Source: Prasinococcaceae sp. CCMP 1430 (taxonomy: Eukaryota; Prasinodermophyta; Palmophyllophyceae; Prasinococcales; Prasinococcaceae). From it: a DNA stretch of 64,000 bases. Under the pieces are notes generated by a model. It made no database searches and had not been told where the DNA came from. It saw only the letters and a program-made list of their open reading frames with translations. The DNA is taken from positions 225,597 to 289,596 of the forward strand of contig RQSC01000014.1 of NCBI GenBank assembly GCA_013416795.1, written 5' to 3'. Below are positions 19,152 through 28,691 of the stretch, piece by piece (position 1 is the first letter of the stretch; each line of letters begins with the position of its first letter). The translations under genes were made by a program, and so were the position numbers.

Positions 19152-19724
19152 CGCGCCGGTGCCCCCCAGGTGAGGCACCCTCCCGCTCGCGCTGCGCGCG
19201 CGGTGTGGGCAGCGTGCAGCGCTTCCGCGCTTTTTTTTCTCTTCTCCGCCGTCTCCGCGGCGCCTGCTACTTTTCGCACCCCCGCGCCGCGAAAGTCGCC
19301 ATATCAAAATGCATCTAGGGTCTGCGTGTGAGAAAACATCCAGAAAAGTGGATTACGTGTGATGATGGTGAGCGTCTTTTGTTTAGGGTCAGAGCAGCGC
19401 CGTGCGGCCGCGCCGTAACGGTTCCCCCTTTCGGCGCGGGGCGCCAGACAGCACGCGCACTGGGTGGGGGCGGCAGCGCAGCCCGTGCGGGGGGAGGAGG
19501 GTGAGGGGTGGGGGCAGTCTCGGGAAGGGAGGAGTGGCCAGGGCTGGGCGGTGCGAAGGGCCTGCTGGTGGCGCCACGCGTGGCGGCGGCGCGCGCGCGG
19601 GAGCGCGCGCGTGCTCACGGCCCGCGAGGGCGTACCGAGCGCACGTGCGAGCGCAGTGCGCGGGCGGGGCGCGGGCGGCCGCGCGCGGCCGCGCGGGCGT
19701 GCGGATAGGAAGGCAGGCGCCGCC
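19152..19724. promoter_or_regulatory. Divergent promoter region, F-box protein / coiled-coil protein
   Basis: 573 bases. It holds a T8 tract (about 19229-19236), the shared 13-mer TCAAAATGCATCT (19304-19316) within CATATCAAAATGCATC, an AT-richer patch to 19385, then a GC-rich leader. Promoter role inferred. Confidence 0.5.
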
Positions 19725-21284
19725 ATGCTACTGCCGCCGCCGCTCTATAAGCCCAATGGCACGTTCGCGCGATCCACAGCGCCGCCGTCGTCGGCGGGTG
19801 CGGCGTCGGGTGCAACCTCCGATGGCCTTCGAGCGGAGATGTCGGCCGTCGAGGCAGAGCGTGCGCGAGTCGCCGCACAGCTCGAGGCGCTCCAGAAGAC
19901 CTACGCAGAGGACAAGAAGGAAATACTGACCTTTGGCAGGGATGCGGCGGCCACTAATGCCTCCCTCAAGCAGCGCCTCGCAGAGGCGGAAGCGAAGGTG
20001 GCCGCGGGCGCCAGCCAGAAGGCGGCACTCGACGCGCAGCTGGCAGCCGCCAAGAATTGCAAGGATGAGCTTGCTGACGCACGCCGCGCGCAAGGGGCAG
20101 CAGAGGCGGAGGCTGCCGAGTTGCGCGGACGCCAGTCGGCTGCTGAGGCTCGCGCGCGCGAGGTGGATGCCGACCGGCGCGAGGCAATCATGCGTGCGGA
20201 CGCCGCAAAGGACAAGGCAGACGAAGCGCGCGCTGAGCTCGCCAACGCCAGGGGGACCGTCAACAGGCTCGAGGATGAGCTCGCCGATGCTCGTCGCAAG
20301 CTGCGCGAGGCCGACGTCCGGCTTGCTGCGGCGACCGCGCGTGCTGATGCCGCCGAGGCAGGCGACAGCGCTGCGCGTGCAAACGCAGCCGAGGCTGCGC
20401 TTGTTGCCGCCATCAAGGACAAGGAGACACTCGAGGCGCACATCCACGAGGGGCGACACGCTGCGGCAGAGAGCGCTGAGGCCATCGAGCAACTGCAGGC
20501 GGAGGTCCGCGAGCTGAATCTCGTGTGGGCGCGCACAGATCGCGAGCGAGGCGAAGCGCTTGCACGCGCGAGCGCGGCCGAGAGCGCACGAGAGAAAGTA
20601 TCATCCCTTGAGTCTCAGCTGGCATCAAGTCAGCTTGAAGTGCGCGAGGCGTCGCGACGCCTATCAGAGCTCAAGGCGGAGGCCGCAGCCGTGCCCATGC
20701 TGCGCTCCAAGCTTGAATTGGTCACTGCAGAGCGCGAGGCACACGTACAGGCGCTTGAGAGTGCGGGCAAGGAAAAGTCCGAGCTGAGCGAGGGCCTCTC
20801 GAAGAGGCTGGCTGCGTTGCAGGAGGAGGCGCAGCGCCTGAACTCAAAGCTGAGTGTCGAGGTTGGACGCCGCGAGGAAATGGAGGGGTCGTATGCACGG
20901 CTGCTGGTAGCCGCACAGGCGGCCAAGGAGCACTTCGAGACCACCGAGGAGGAGCGCCTACGCCTCGACGACTTGCTGACACGCATGCGCGCCCGTGCGA
21001 ACGACTCCGACGCACATGCAGCGCTCACGATGGCGGGCCCGAACAACACTGCGTCCGCCGCGCCAGCGGGAATGGACGTGCTGAGTGCTATGGGCGCCGT
21101 ACGCCAGCAAATGCGCGGAGCGGTCGCGTCAGTGCTTGAGGTGGGCCCAGCGGGCGCGGCGGCGATGCCGGACCTCTACGCGTCAGCACCCACGGGCGCA
21201 CGGCTCGTTGCGTCGCCCGTGCGCGGCGGCTACATGGGCTTGCCGGTCGCGCCGCCCACACCCAAACCCTCGTGGTTCGCGTAG
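19725..21284 (+). CDS. Long coiled-coil protein
   Basis: Single exon, 519 residues. After a short Pro/Ser-rich head (MLLPPPLYKPNGTFARS), residues ~35-430 are almost unbroken heptad-type helix (LRAEMSAVEAERARVAAQLE, ANARGTVNRLEDELADARRK, VSSLESQLASSQLEVREASR), rich in Ala, Glu, Arg and Asp. The tail returns to Pro/Gly/Ala-rich sequence ending PVAPPTPKPSWFA. No motor, SMC ATPase or known adaptor motif is visible. It might be a basal-body, centrosome or Golgi tether protein. The TFA near the head and the PKPSWFA end could be short linear motifs. Function unknown. Confidence 0.75.
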   Translation: MLLPPPLYKPNGTFARSTAPPSSAGAASGATSDGLRAEMSAVEAERARVAAQLEALQKTYAEDKKEILTFGRDAAATNASLKQRLAEAEAKVAAGASQKAALDAQLAAAKNCKDELADARRAQGAAEAEAAELRGRQSAAEARAREVDADRREAIMRADAAKDKADEARAELANARGTVNRLEDELADARRKLREADVRLAAATARADAAEAGDSAARANAAEAALVAAIKDKETLEAHIHEGRHAAAESAEAIEQLQAEVRELNLVWARTDRERGEALARASAAESAREKVSSLESQLASSQLEVREASRRLSELKAEAAAVPMLRSKLELVTAEREAHVQALESAGKEKSELSEGLSKRLAALQEEAQRLNSKLSVEVGRREEMEGSYARLLVAAQAAKEHFETTEEERLRLDDLLTRMRARANDSDAHAALTMAGPNNTASAAPAGMDVLSAMGAVRQQMRGAVASVLEVGPAGAAAMPDLYASAPTGARLVASPVRGGYMGLPVAPPTPKPSWFA

Positions 21285-21622
21285 CGCTCGCAGCGGCAAG
21301 CGTGCTGTAAGGAACGCGCTGAGAATGCAACGAACGCACTCGCGCAACCACTGAGCTGCACACCTGGACTGAATGCACCACGAGCCGCGTACGTGCGGCG
21401 ATGGCGTACGCACTTTCGTCCTAGTTCCTGACGCCGGCCCACCTCGTGGCTCAGCTAGGTGGTCAGATGCTGCGAGCGCGCGCACGCGCGCGCGACATGC
21501 GAGCGTTTGTGATTTAGTGCTCGTGTCAGGACGTAGCATGTCGGGTGCATGAAGGAGCACGGGTAGGCGCACGCGCCATGGCGCGAACCGGAGAGCGAGG
21601 AGGCGCGTAGGTGCAGACGTTC
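21285..21622. other. Convergent 3' region, coiled-coil protein / SDR
   Basis: 338 bases with no supported gene or obvious repeat. Confidence 0.4.
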
Positions 21623-22866
21623 TCACCCGAACCCGCCCGTCACCTCGAGCGTATGGCCCGTCACGTAGCTTGAGTGATCGCACGCGAGCATGAGCATGGC
21701 GCCGGCGGCTTCGCTGACTTCGCCTGGCCGCCGTAGCGGCGTGAGCATGAGTGCCGGCGACTCGCGTGGCGACGACTGCCCGGGAATTCCCAGCGCGATC
21801 TTCTTTCCACCCACAGTAATTGACTCGCCGCTCGACTACGCGTGTATGCGAAGACGAGCGCCAAATGACGCGGGCTGTCAGTCAGATACAATTACCCGAC
21901 TAGGTACCGGCATAGCCGCAGACTGCGCCCACGCGTGCCCGCTCGCGCCCGTCCGCGTCGCGCATATGCCCGCAGCGGAGGCGCACCAACGCGCGACTCA
22001 GAGAAAACACTTGCGTGCGCGCGCACGACCTTGTCTCCGATGAGGCGCGTCGCTATCATACCGTACGCGATGGCGTTGCAGCGCACTCCGAAAGCCCCCC
22101 ACTCCTTGGCAACCGTCTTTGTCATGCCCACGACGCCCATCTTTGCCATTGCGTAGTTCACCTGCCCCGCGTTTCCATGAATGCCAGAAGTGCTCGACAC
22201 GTTGATGATGGAGCGCGGCGTCGCTGCGCCACGCTCGCGCATCTCACGCTTGCCAGCGTCGCGCATGAGCGGCGCTGCCGCTCGAATGAGGCGGAAGGGA
22301 GCCTCACAATGGACGTCGTACATCGCTTTGAACTGCTCGTCGGTCATCTTGTGGATCACGCCGTCCCACGTGTAGCCCGCATTGTTCACCAGAATGTGGA
22401 GCTCGCCGCCAAAAGCCGCAGCCGCGGCCGCGACGCAACGCTCGGCGAAGTCATCGGCGGTCACATCGCCGGCGAAGCCCGCCGCGCTGCCCCCTGCCGA
22501 CGTGATAGTCTGAGAGGATGCATCAGCGCGGCGGTGGGGCACGCATCAGCACGACAGCGCAGCGAGGCGCGCGTCGCAGTGCGATCGATGAGCCCCCAGC
22601 GCGTGCGCATGCGCTGCAGGAAGAGCGCTTCCGGCTGGCGCCCACACCATGGTGACCTCCTGAGTGAGGCCCTCGTCTAAGTCGGACACCAGCACGTGCG
22701 CGCCCTCCTTGGCAAAGAGCTCGACGGTCGCGCGGCCGATGCCGCGCCCCGCGCCTGTGACGATGGCGACCCTCCCCGCCAGCAGCCCGCCGGAGCCCGC
22801 GCCTGCGCCCGCGCCCACGCACATCGCCGTCCAGCCCCCCTCCTCTTCGTCTCCCCTCCACCACAT
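21623..22866 (-). CDS. Short-chain dehydrogenase/reductase (FabG-like)
   Basis: NAD(P)-dependent classical SDR, 299 residues from exons 22866-22648, 22509-22030 and 21823-21623 (all phase 0). It has the cofactor motif VTGAGRGIGRA, LVSDLDEG (an Asp after strand 2 favours NAD(H)), GDVTADDF, NNAGYTWDG, the catalytic INVSSTSG serine and YAMAKMG (YxxxK), then GVRCNAIAYGMIATRL. The last exon carries VGGKKIALGIPG, TPLRRPGEVSEAAGAMLML and the typical C-terminus HSSYVTGHTLEVTGGFG. Closest in style to 3-oxoacyl-ACP reductases and related alcohol dehydrogenases. Substrate is not deducible. The exon-1 donor (GTGTGG) is the least certain splice. The ATG at 22824 is an alternative start. Confidence 0.87.
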
Positions 22867-22925
22867 CCTCTGCGTCACCCTCCCCGAAAGTCGCAGGCCG
22901 CCTCGTCCGCGCGCGCCTCGCCGCC
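22867..22925. promoter_or_regulatory. Very short bidirectional promoter, SDR / nitronate monooxygenase
   Basis: Only 59 bases separate the two ATGs. Core promoters must overlap the neighbouring transcription unit. Confidence 0.5.
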
Positions 22926-23918
22926 ATGGTGATCACGACGGACGTCTCGCGCCTCCTGGGCGTGGAGCACCCGATAATCTGCGGGGGCATGCACTACGTC
23001 GGCTACGCCGAGATGGCCGCCGCTGTGAGCAACGCCGGCGGCCTTGGCATGATCACGGCGCTCACGCAGCCCGACCCGGAGAAGCTGCGCGCGGAAATTC
23101 GCAAATGCAAGTCGCTCACGTCAAAGCCGTTCGGCGTGAACTTGACGCTGCTGCCCGCGCTCGCGCCGCCTGACTACGGCTCGTACGCCGACGTCATCAT
23201 CAGCGAGGGCATCCGCGTGGTGGAGACCGCCGGCCGCAACCCGGGAAAATGGATCAAGAAGTTCAAGGCCGCCGGCCTCGTCGTCATCCACAAGTGTGTC
23301 GCCGTGCGCCACGCCCTCACCGCAGAGCGCCTGGGCGCCGACGTCATCTCGATGGACGGCTTCGAGTGCGCCGGCCACCCGGGCGAGGAGGAGGTGGGAA
23401 ACTGGCTGCTTCTGCCGCTCGCCGCGCGCAAGCTGAGCGTGCCCTTCGTCGTGAGTGGCGGCTGCGGCGACGGTCGCCAGCTCGCCGCCGCGCTCTGCTT
23501 GGGGGCGTCGGGCATGAACATGGGCACGCGCTTCATGGCCACCGCCGAGGCGCCCATCCACCCCAACATCAAGAAGGCGCTGGTCGAGGGGACAGAGCGT
23601 GACACGACGCACGTCATGCGTTCGGTCAAAAACACGGAGCGCGTCTACAAAAACCCTGTGGCGCTCGAGGTGCAGAAAATAGAGGCCAAGCACCCGGGCG
23701 ACATCATGAAGATCCGCCATCTAGTGTCCGGCGCGAACTACAAAAAGTCGTTCCAGGAGTCGGGCGACCCCACGTCGAGCGTGTGGAGCTGCGGGCCGGT
23801 GATGGGTCTCATAGATGACGTGCCCACGTGCAAGGAGCTCGTCAGCCGCATCGTGGCCGAGGCGGAGGATGTCCTCAACAGCAAGGTCGCGCCAATGTTG
23901 CCGCGCTCGAAGCTCTGA
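22926..23918 (+). CDS. Nitronate monooxygenase (2-nitropropane dioxygenase family)
   Basis: FMN enzyme that oxidises alkyl nitronates; 330 residues, one exon. Family marks are HPIICGGMHYVGYAEMAAAV, SNAGGLGMITAL, PFGVNLTLLP, VVIHKCVAVRHAL, DVISMDGFECAGHPGE (the conserved His/Gly loop near the flavin) and PFVVSGGCGDGRQLAAALCL followed by GASGMNMGTRFMAT (phosphate-binding TIM-barrel loops). The C-terminus is complete (VAPMLPRSKL). SKL-COOH is a canonical PTS1, so import into the peroxisome is predicted. Head-to-head with the SDR. Confidence 0.92.
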   Translation: MVITTDVSRLLGVEHPIICGGMHYVGYAEMAAAVSNAGGLGMITALTQPDPEKLRAEIRKCKSLTSKPFGVNLTLLPALAPPDYGSYADVIISEGIRVVETAGRNPGKWIKKFKAAGLVVIHKCVAVRHALTAERLGADVISMDGFECAGHPGEEEVGNWLLLPLAARKLSVPFVVSGGCGDGRQLAAALCLGASGMNMGTRFMATAEAPIHPNIKKALVEGTERDTTHVMRSVKNTERVYKNPVALEVQKIEAKHPGDIMKIRHLVSGANYKKSFQESGDPTSSVWSCGPVMGLIDDVPTCKELVSRIVAEAEDVLNSKVAPMLPRSKL

Positions 23919-24148
23919 TCGGCGGGTGACCACAGCAGGCGCGGGCGCTCGGGCCGCCTTGCGTGTGACGTTCTCTCGCATGTGAAGTTCGACGACACAG
24001 TGTACACAAACAAAATTCACATTCACATACCACGCGCGCGCGGCAGGCGCGCGCGCCGAGCTACTCAGCGGCACGCCCGCCAGCTGCGCCGCCCCGCCCC
24101 GCATGCTTGGGCGAGCCCCCTATGTTCGAAGAAGGGACGGGGCGTGCG
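23919..24148. other. Convergent 3' region
   Basis: 230 bases between the nitronate monooxygenase and the small minus-strand gene. It has an AT-richer patch with ACACAAACAAAATTCACATT (24003-24022). No gene. Confidence 0.4.
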
Positions 24149-24593
24149 TCAAGACCCAACCTTGCCGGACACCATGCCGTCCACGACATCCCACAGGTCT
24201 CGCAGGATGCCGCGGCTCTTCGCGTGCTTCCAGCCCTCGGTGGTCTGATCCCACCCCAGCCTGTCCGCCTCGGCCTTGCTCTTCTGGAAACGGGCCTCCT
24301 CCCTTGCCTCGAGCCTCTCCTCGTAGCTCTGCTTCGGCGTCGCCTTTTCCTCCTCGCCCGCGACCTGGTCGTCAAGCCGGCGACCACCGCGGCCGCTCTC
24401 GTACAGGAAGGCCTCGGCGTCGTCCGTCGCCAGGCTGGCCAGCTCGTCGTCGCTCGCCTGCTCGCCGCCGCCCTGCGCGCGTGCGCAGCGCCGCGCGGGT
24501 CACCGCTGCGCGTCCGTCCTTGTGCAGCAGCCGCTCCCACACTGGTGCGACGCCGCCGCGCGCGCTCGCGACCTCCGCCCGCATCGCCCGCAT
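24149..24593 (-). CDS. Small hypothetical protein (137 aa) with a 31-nt intron
   Basis: Exons 24593-24504 and 24472-24149 keep frame across a 31-base GTGACC...GCAG gap. The product begins MRAMRAEVASARGGVAPVWE and continues with an acidic segment (EQASDDELASLATDDAEAFL), then a charged helix (SYEERLEAREEARFQKSKAE) and ADRLGWDQTTEGWKHAKSRG, ILRDLWDVVDGMVSGKVGS. It has no membrane segment. I do not recognise the family. Reality is supported by codon-like composition, a coherent hydrophilic helical protein across both exons, and a second ultra-short intron in a recognised gene nearby (45035-45068). The 5' exon remains less certain than the 3' exon. Confidence 0.6.
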
Positions 24594-25206
24594 CCCCCAC
24601 ACCCACCCACACCCACCTCCCAGCACGCGCACTGTGGCACACCGGCTCCAACACCAACACGCGCGGATAAAAGAAGATCTCACCGGTCTCGCACACACAC
24701 GCACCCGCGCATGCTGAACACACGCATGCCACCGAATAAGGGTTACACTACCAATGAGGGTTTACATTCGAGTGCTTGGGCGCGTGCGAAGCCGGCTGCG
24801 GCCTGCGCCGATGGCGCGCCGGCGCGCGGGGCCTGGGTTGGGGTTCGGAGCGGTACGCACAATTGTACGGGTAGTCCTACTGTACCATCAAGATGTGGAG
24901 GGCGAACGAGCATGCCAAAATTACTGTAGTACTATTAGATCTCCCGTGGGTAAATGATACGACACAAGGTGTTGTATTATCGATCGTGGCAACGGGGGCT
25001 GTTTGCGCGGCGCGCTCGCTTCGGGAAGCGCCGCGGCGGGGCAGGGCGTGGCGGGCGGGCGAGCGCGGCACACAGCGCAGCGCTCGGGGCGCGACTCACC
25101 CCAACCCCACTCACACACACCCACACACACACCTCATCTCCCTTGTCCCGCGCGCGCGTCTTCTCAACCCGCTGCCCCTCCGCGCCTTGCCCAGACGGGA
25201 GGCGGG
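24594..25206. promoter_or_regulatory. Divergent region, small gene / 3-beta-HSD-type dehydrogenase
   Basis: 613 bases with no convincing gene. The centre (24865-24990) is an AT-richer island with GTACGGGTAGTCCTACTGTAC and GTAGTACTATTAGATC, flanked by GC-rich leaders. A CACACACCC repeat lies at 25111-25135. Confidence 0.45.
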
Positions 25207-26520
25207 ATGGGCGTCGAGGGCATGTCGTGCCTGGTGACGGGCGGCTCGGGCCTCGTCGGCCAGCGGCTCGTCGAGATGCTCGCCGAGCGCGGCGCGCGGC
25301 GCGTCGTGTCGTTCGACATCGCGCCGAAGCCCAAGGGCGCGAGCGACGACGCGCGCATCCAGTACGTGCGGGGCGATCTCACCAAGCTCGAGGACGTCAA
25401 GGCGGCGTGCGAGGGCGGCATCGACTGCGTGTGGCACATCGGCGCGCTCGTGGGGCCCTACCACGAATTCAAGGCGTACCGCGCGGTCAACTACCAGGGC
25501 ACGCTCAACGTGCTCGAGGCCATGCGCGCGCTAGGCATCAAGAAGGGGGTCATGTCGAGCTCGCCGAGCACGCGCTTCGACGGCAGCGACATGGACGGGG
25601 TCAAGGATTCAGAAATCCCGATTCGGCCGCGCGGCCAATTTCTCGAGGCGTACGCGGAGACCAAGGCAAGCGATCGCCGCGCGCGCAGGCAGGCGCGCAG
25701 CCCCGTGCGCGCCCCGATCGGCGGTCTGCCCACGGCTTTCGCCGATGGGTGGGAGCGCGCGCACGCCCCCCCCCCCTGGATGTCTTGAGCTGACGGCAGC
25801 CAACAAACCCTCTTGCGCGATGCACACTGGACGCACCGCCGCGCCGCATCGCACCGCGCTACGCCGCCCCGACACCTGCGGCTGCCCGCCCCCGGCGCGC
25901 ACGCGCTGGCGCAGGCGATGGGCGAGGTGGCGTTCCGCGAGGCGAGCGACGGCGAGTCCATGCTGACCGTGGCGGTGGCCCCGCACCAGGTGTACGGACC
26001 GCGCGACAACCTCATGCTGCCCAACCTCACGGCGGCAGCACTCTCGGGTAAGCTGCGCATCTTCGGCAGCGGTAAGAACAAGGTGAGCTTCACCTTCGTG
26101 GACAACTACTGCCACGGTCTCATCATCGCCGAGGAGGCGCTCTACCCGGGATCGCCGGCGCTCGGCCAGTTCTACATCGTCACCGATGACGGCTACGAGC
26201 TCTTCTGGGAGGCGCTCGACCGCGCCTTCTGCTACCTGGGCGGCGAGAAATTCACGTCGCTGCTCAAGCGCTTTCACTACCCCACGTGGATGATGATGGG
26301 GGCGGCGCACGTGGCGACGTGTGTGGGGAAGATAATCGGCAAGAAGTTCAAGCTGAAGCCCTTCTCGGTGAAGATGCTGGTGATCGATCGCTGGTTTGAC
26401 ATCACGCGCGCAAAGGAGGATCTCGGCTACAAGCCAGTGGTCTCGCGCGAGGAGGGCTGGAGAATCACGCTCGAATGGTTTCGCGAGCACTGGCTGCCCA
26501 CCACACCCTTCGCCGCGTGA
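25207..26520 (+). CDS. 3-beta-hydroxysteroid dehydrogenase / sterol-4-alpha-carboxylate dehydrogenase-type SDR
   Basis: Extended NAD(P)-dependent SDR of the 3-beta-HSD/ERG26/NSDHL group; 354 residues from exons 25207-25665 and 25915-26520. Motifs are LVTGGSGLVGQRLVEMLAER, SFDIAPKP, YVRGDLTKLEDVKAAC, WHIGALVGPYHE, YQGTLNVLEAMRALG, SSPSTRF, YAETKA (catalytic Tyr/Lys), RDNLMLPNLTAAALSGKLRI, FTFVDNYCHGLIIAEEAL and late FDITRAKEDLGYKPVVS. The intron uses a GC donor (GCAAGC), because only AAG|GC...CAG|GCG restores YAETKAMGEVAFREA. A hydrophobic stretch (YPTWMMMGAAHVATCVG) may anchor it to a membrane, as in ERG26. A role in sterol C-4 demethylation is plausible. Other steroid or flavonoid-type substrates cannot be excluded. 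Confidence 0.86.
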
Positions 26521-26722
26521 ACCCCGTAATCCGAGGGCAGACGAATCTGCGCTTTGTACACTCGCCGCCAACAAGGCGCGGGCTCGCGCCTGCGCTCCCG
26601 GTCCACGCCGCGCACGAAGCGGTGCGCGTGCTAGCTGCATCGGCGGTGGGCGCGCCGCGGCCGTCGTCAGGGCACGCTTCTGTCGATTAGATACATTCGT
26701 TGATATACATGATGCTTGCGCC

Positions 26723-28105
26723 TCAAGGGGCGGTGGGCGCCCGGGCGATGACGCGCTCACGCCGGCCGACGCCGGCCAATGCCAGCGTGTGTCCGTCGTC
26801 GCTGCGCAGCGGTGCGGCGCCGGGCAGCGCCGGCACGAGCTCGAGCGGGGCGCGCAAGACCTCGGCAGCGCGCACCGCTGCCGCTTGCGCTTCGGTGCCA
26901 GCGCCGCTGTCGAGCGCCTCGAGTGCCGTTGCCGCTGCCCGCTGCTTCACTCGGGCAATGACTGCAGACACCTCCATCGACCGCTGCACGCGCAGCTGCA
27001 CGCGTGCGCCGGTGGCCACCACGTCGACGAGCAGCTCGCACTCCGCGTCGCCGTCGATGGCCATATCGCTGTCCGCGCTTGAGGCGATCCCCGCGAGCGC
27101 AGCTCGCGCCTCTGTCAGCGCGCGCGCAGCGCTCTCTTCCGCAGCCACTCTGGCTGCCTCATCCTCCGCCTTGCGCCGGGCCTCCTCCTCGGCTGCGCGC
27201 GCTGCACTCTCGGCCTGCTGCGCGCGCTCGAACTCGGCCCTCTCGACCGCCTGCTCGTACTCCCGGCTTGGCGCGATGTCGACCTCGACGTCCGTCTCCA
27301 CCACGCTCACGCCGTGGGAGGCGGTCTCGGGTGCCACGCTGAGTACCTCGATGCGGTACGTCTTTCCCGTTGATGCCACAGTGACGCCGAGCGTCTCGCC
27401 GCGCGTGAGTGTACTGTGTGCCGCGAGCGCACCCTCGAGCTCAGAGCGGACGTTGACGACCTCCTTGGAGAAGTCGGAGGTCAGCGGGCGCAGTGTCACG
27501 TGAGACGCCTTCGGAAGCTTGCGGAAGGCCACCTCCACGACCGCGAGCCGCGGCCGTGGCTCGTCCTCGCCGCCCGCCGCCGCCGCATCGCCGGCGTGGC
27601 CGCCACGCACGCCGGCCTCCAGGCCCAGCTGCTCCCTCACGTGCGGCGGCAGGCCGACGACGTCCTCCTTTTCCGAAAAGTCAAGCGCGGTCACGTGCGT
27701 GCGCGCGCCCGTGGCGATGACGCGCACCTCCCACGCGCTGGCTCCGCCACCCGTGGCGCGCTCCGCCTCCAGGGCGGCGCCAAGGCGCGCCGGCAGCGTC
27801 GCCTTGTCTGTGTGTCTCCGGATGCCGCGCTCTCGCGCCGCTTCGCCCGGCACCGCGTGTAGCCGCGCCTGGAGCGCGATGCCGCCGTTGTGCACGCGCG
27901 ACGTCTCAGCGGCCAGCGCCTCCTCCTCCCTCGCCGCCGCCTCCCTCAGCCGTCGCGCGCGCTGTCGCTCCTCGTGCGCCTCTCGCGCGGCCCTCGCGGC
28001 GGCCTTCCTCCTCTCGACCTCGTCGCGCCGCGCGAGCTGCGCCGCGGAACGCGTGGCCTGCTCGGAGCGCAGGCGCTCCGCCGAGCGCTTGAGCTCGAAC
28101 TCCAT
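26723..28105 (-). CDS. UFD1-domain protein (plant-like, with long N-terminal helix)
   Basis: 460 residues, one exon. Residues 1-60 are a highly charged helix (MEFELKRSAERLRSEQATRS, RRDEVERRKAAARAAREAHE). The middle has the UFD1 fold: EKEDVVGLPPHVREQLGLEA, VVEVAFRKLPKASHVTLRPL, TSDFSKEVVNVRSELEGALA, STLTRGETLGV and VETDVEVDIAPSREYE. After another charged helix, the C-terminus looks like a ubiquitin-like/UFD1-associated strand domain (GARVQLRVQRSMEVSAVIAR; HTLALAGVGRRERVIARAP). This is the plant type of UFD1-like protein rather than the canonical Npl4 partner. A role with CDC48 in ubiquitin-dependent protein extraction is inferred from the domain. Confidence 0.85.
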   Translation of the reverse strand: MEFELKRSAERLRSEQATRSAAQLARRDEVERRKAAARAAREAHEERQRARRLREAAAREEEALAAETSRVHNGGIALQARLHAVPGEAARERGIRRHTDKATLPARLGAALEAERATGGGASAWEVRVIATGARTHVTALDFSEKEDVVGLPPHVREQLGLEAGVRGGHAGDAAAAGGEDEPRPRLAVVEVAFRKLPKASHVTLRPLTSDFSKEVVNVRSELEGALAAHSTLTRGETLGVTVASTGKTYRIEVLSVAPETASHGVSVVETDVEVDIAPSREYEQAVERAEFERAQQAESAARAAEEEARRKAEDEAARVAAEESAARALTEARAALAGIASSADSDMAIDGDAECELLVDVVATGARVQLRVQRSMEVSAVIARVKQRAAATALEALDSGAGTEAQAAAVRAAEVLRAPLELVPALPGAAPLRSDDGHTLALAGVGRRERVIARAPTAP

Positions 28106-28691
28106 GGCCGAGGAGGGCGGATGCGGCACGCCACCCCCCTCACCCACGCCCCCGGCCCCCCGCAGTCGCGCCGCGCGTCCGCCGCCGCCACCCCGTCGCC
28201 ACGCGCGCGCCGAGGGCCCGCGCGCGCAAGCCCGCGCGCGCAAGCCCGCGCCCAAATCCCAATCCGAATCAGGATCCCGCCGCGCTCCCCGCAAGACCTC
28301 GGGAGACCGAGCGCCCGCCTCGCCCAGCCGCGGATCCGGGATCTACGGGCGCGCCCCGCCGCCGGCGCCCGCCTGCCGGGATGGCTTGCGCCGCCGCACC
28401 GTACGGTGCACGGTGCATCTGCATCTGACGCACCGAAGAGCTCTCCCGTTAGTATGTATGACTTTTAATTTATTGTAGTATTATTGTCAACGAGTGTGGG
28501 AACATCAACGTCAGGTTTGAGCTTCGATTCTGTGTGTTCCCCCGCCGGGGCGCCCGAAAGCGGCGCGGCGGCGGGCGGGGGCGGGGCCGCGCGCTGGGCA
28601 GAGGCGCGCGCGTGCGCGCGCGTGCGCGCGCGCGTGGCGAGGGGGGGCGGCAGGGAGGGGGTGGGGTGGGGTAGGGGACGCCACGTCTGCG
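28106..28691. promoter_or_regulatory. Divergent promoter region, UFD1-like / CFAP299
   Basis: 586 bases with an AT-rich core TGACTTTTAATTTATTGTAG (28459-28478) and a long CG alternation (28605-28635) just 5' of the CFAP299 leader. No gene. Confidence 0.45.

Noticed and set aside
24754-24957. Short + frame (67 aa) in the divergent region 24594-25206
   Set aside because: No homology-like motif; it overlaps an AT-rich island and a probable promoter.
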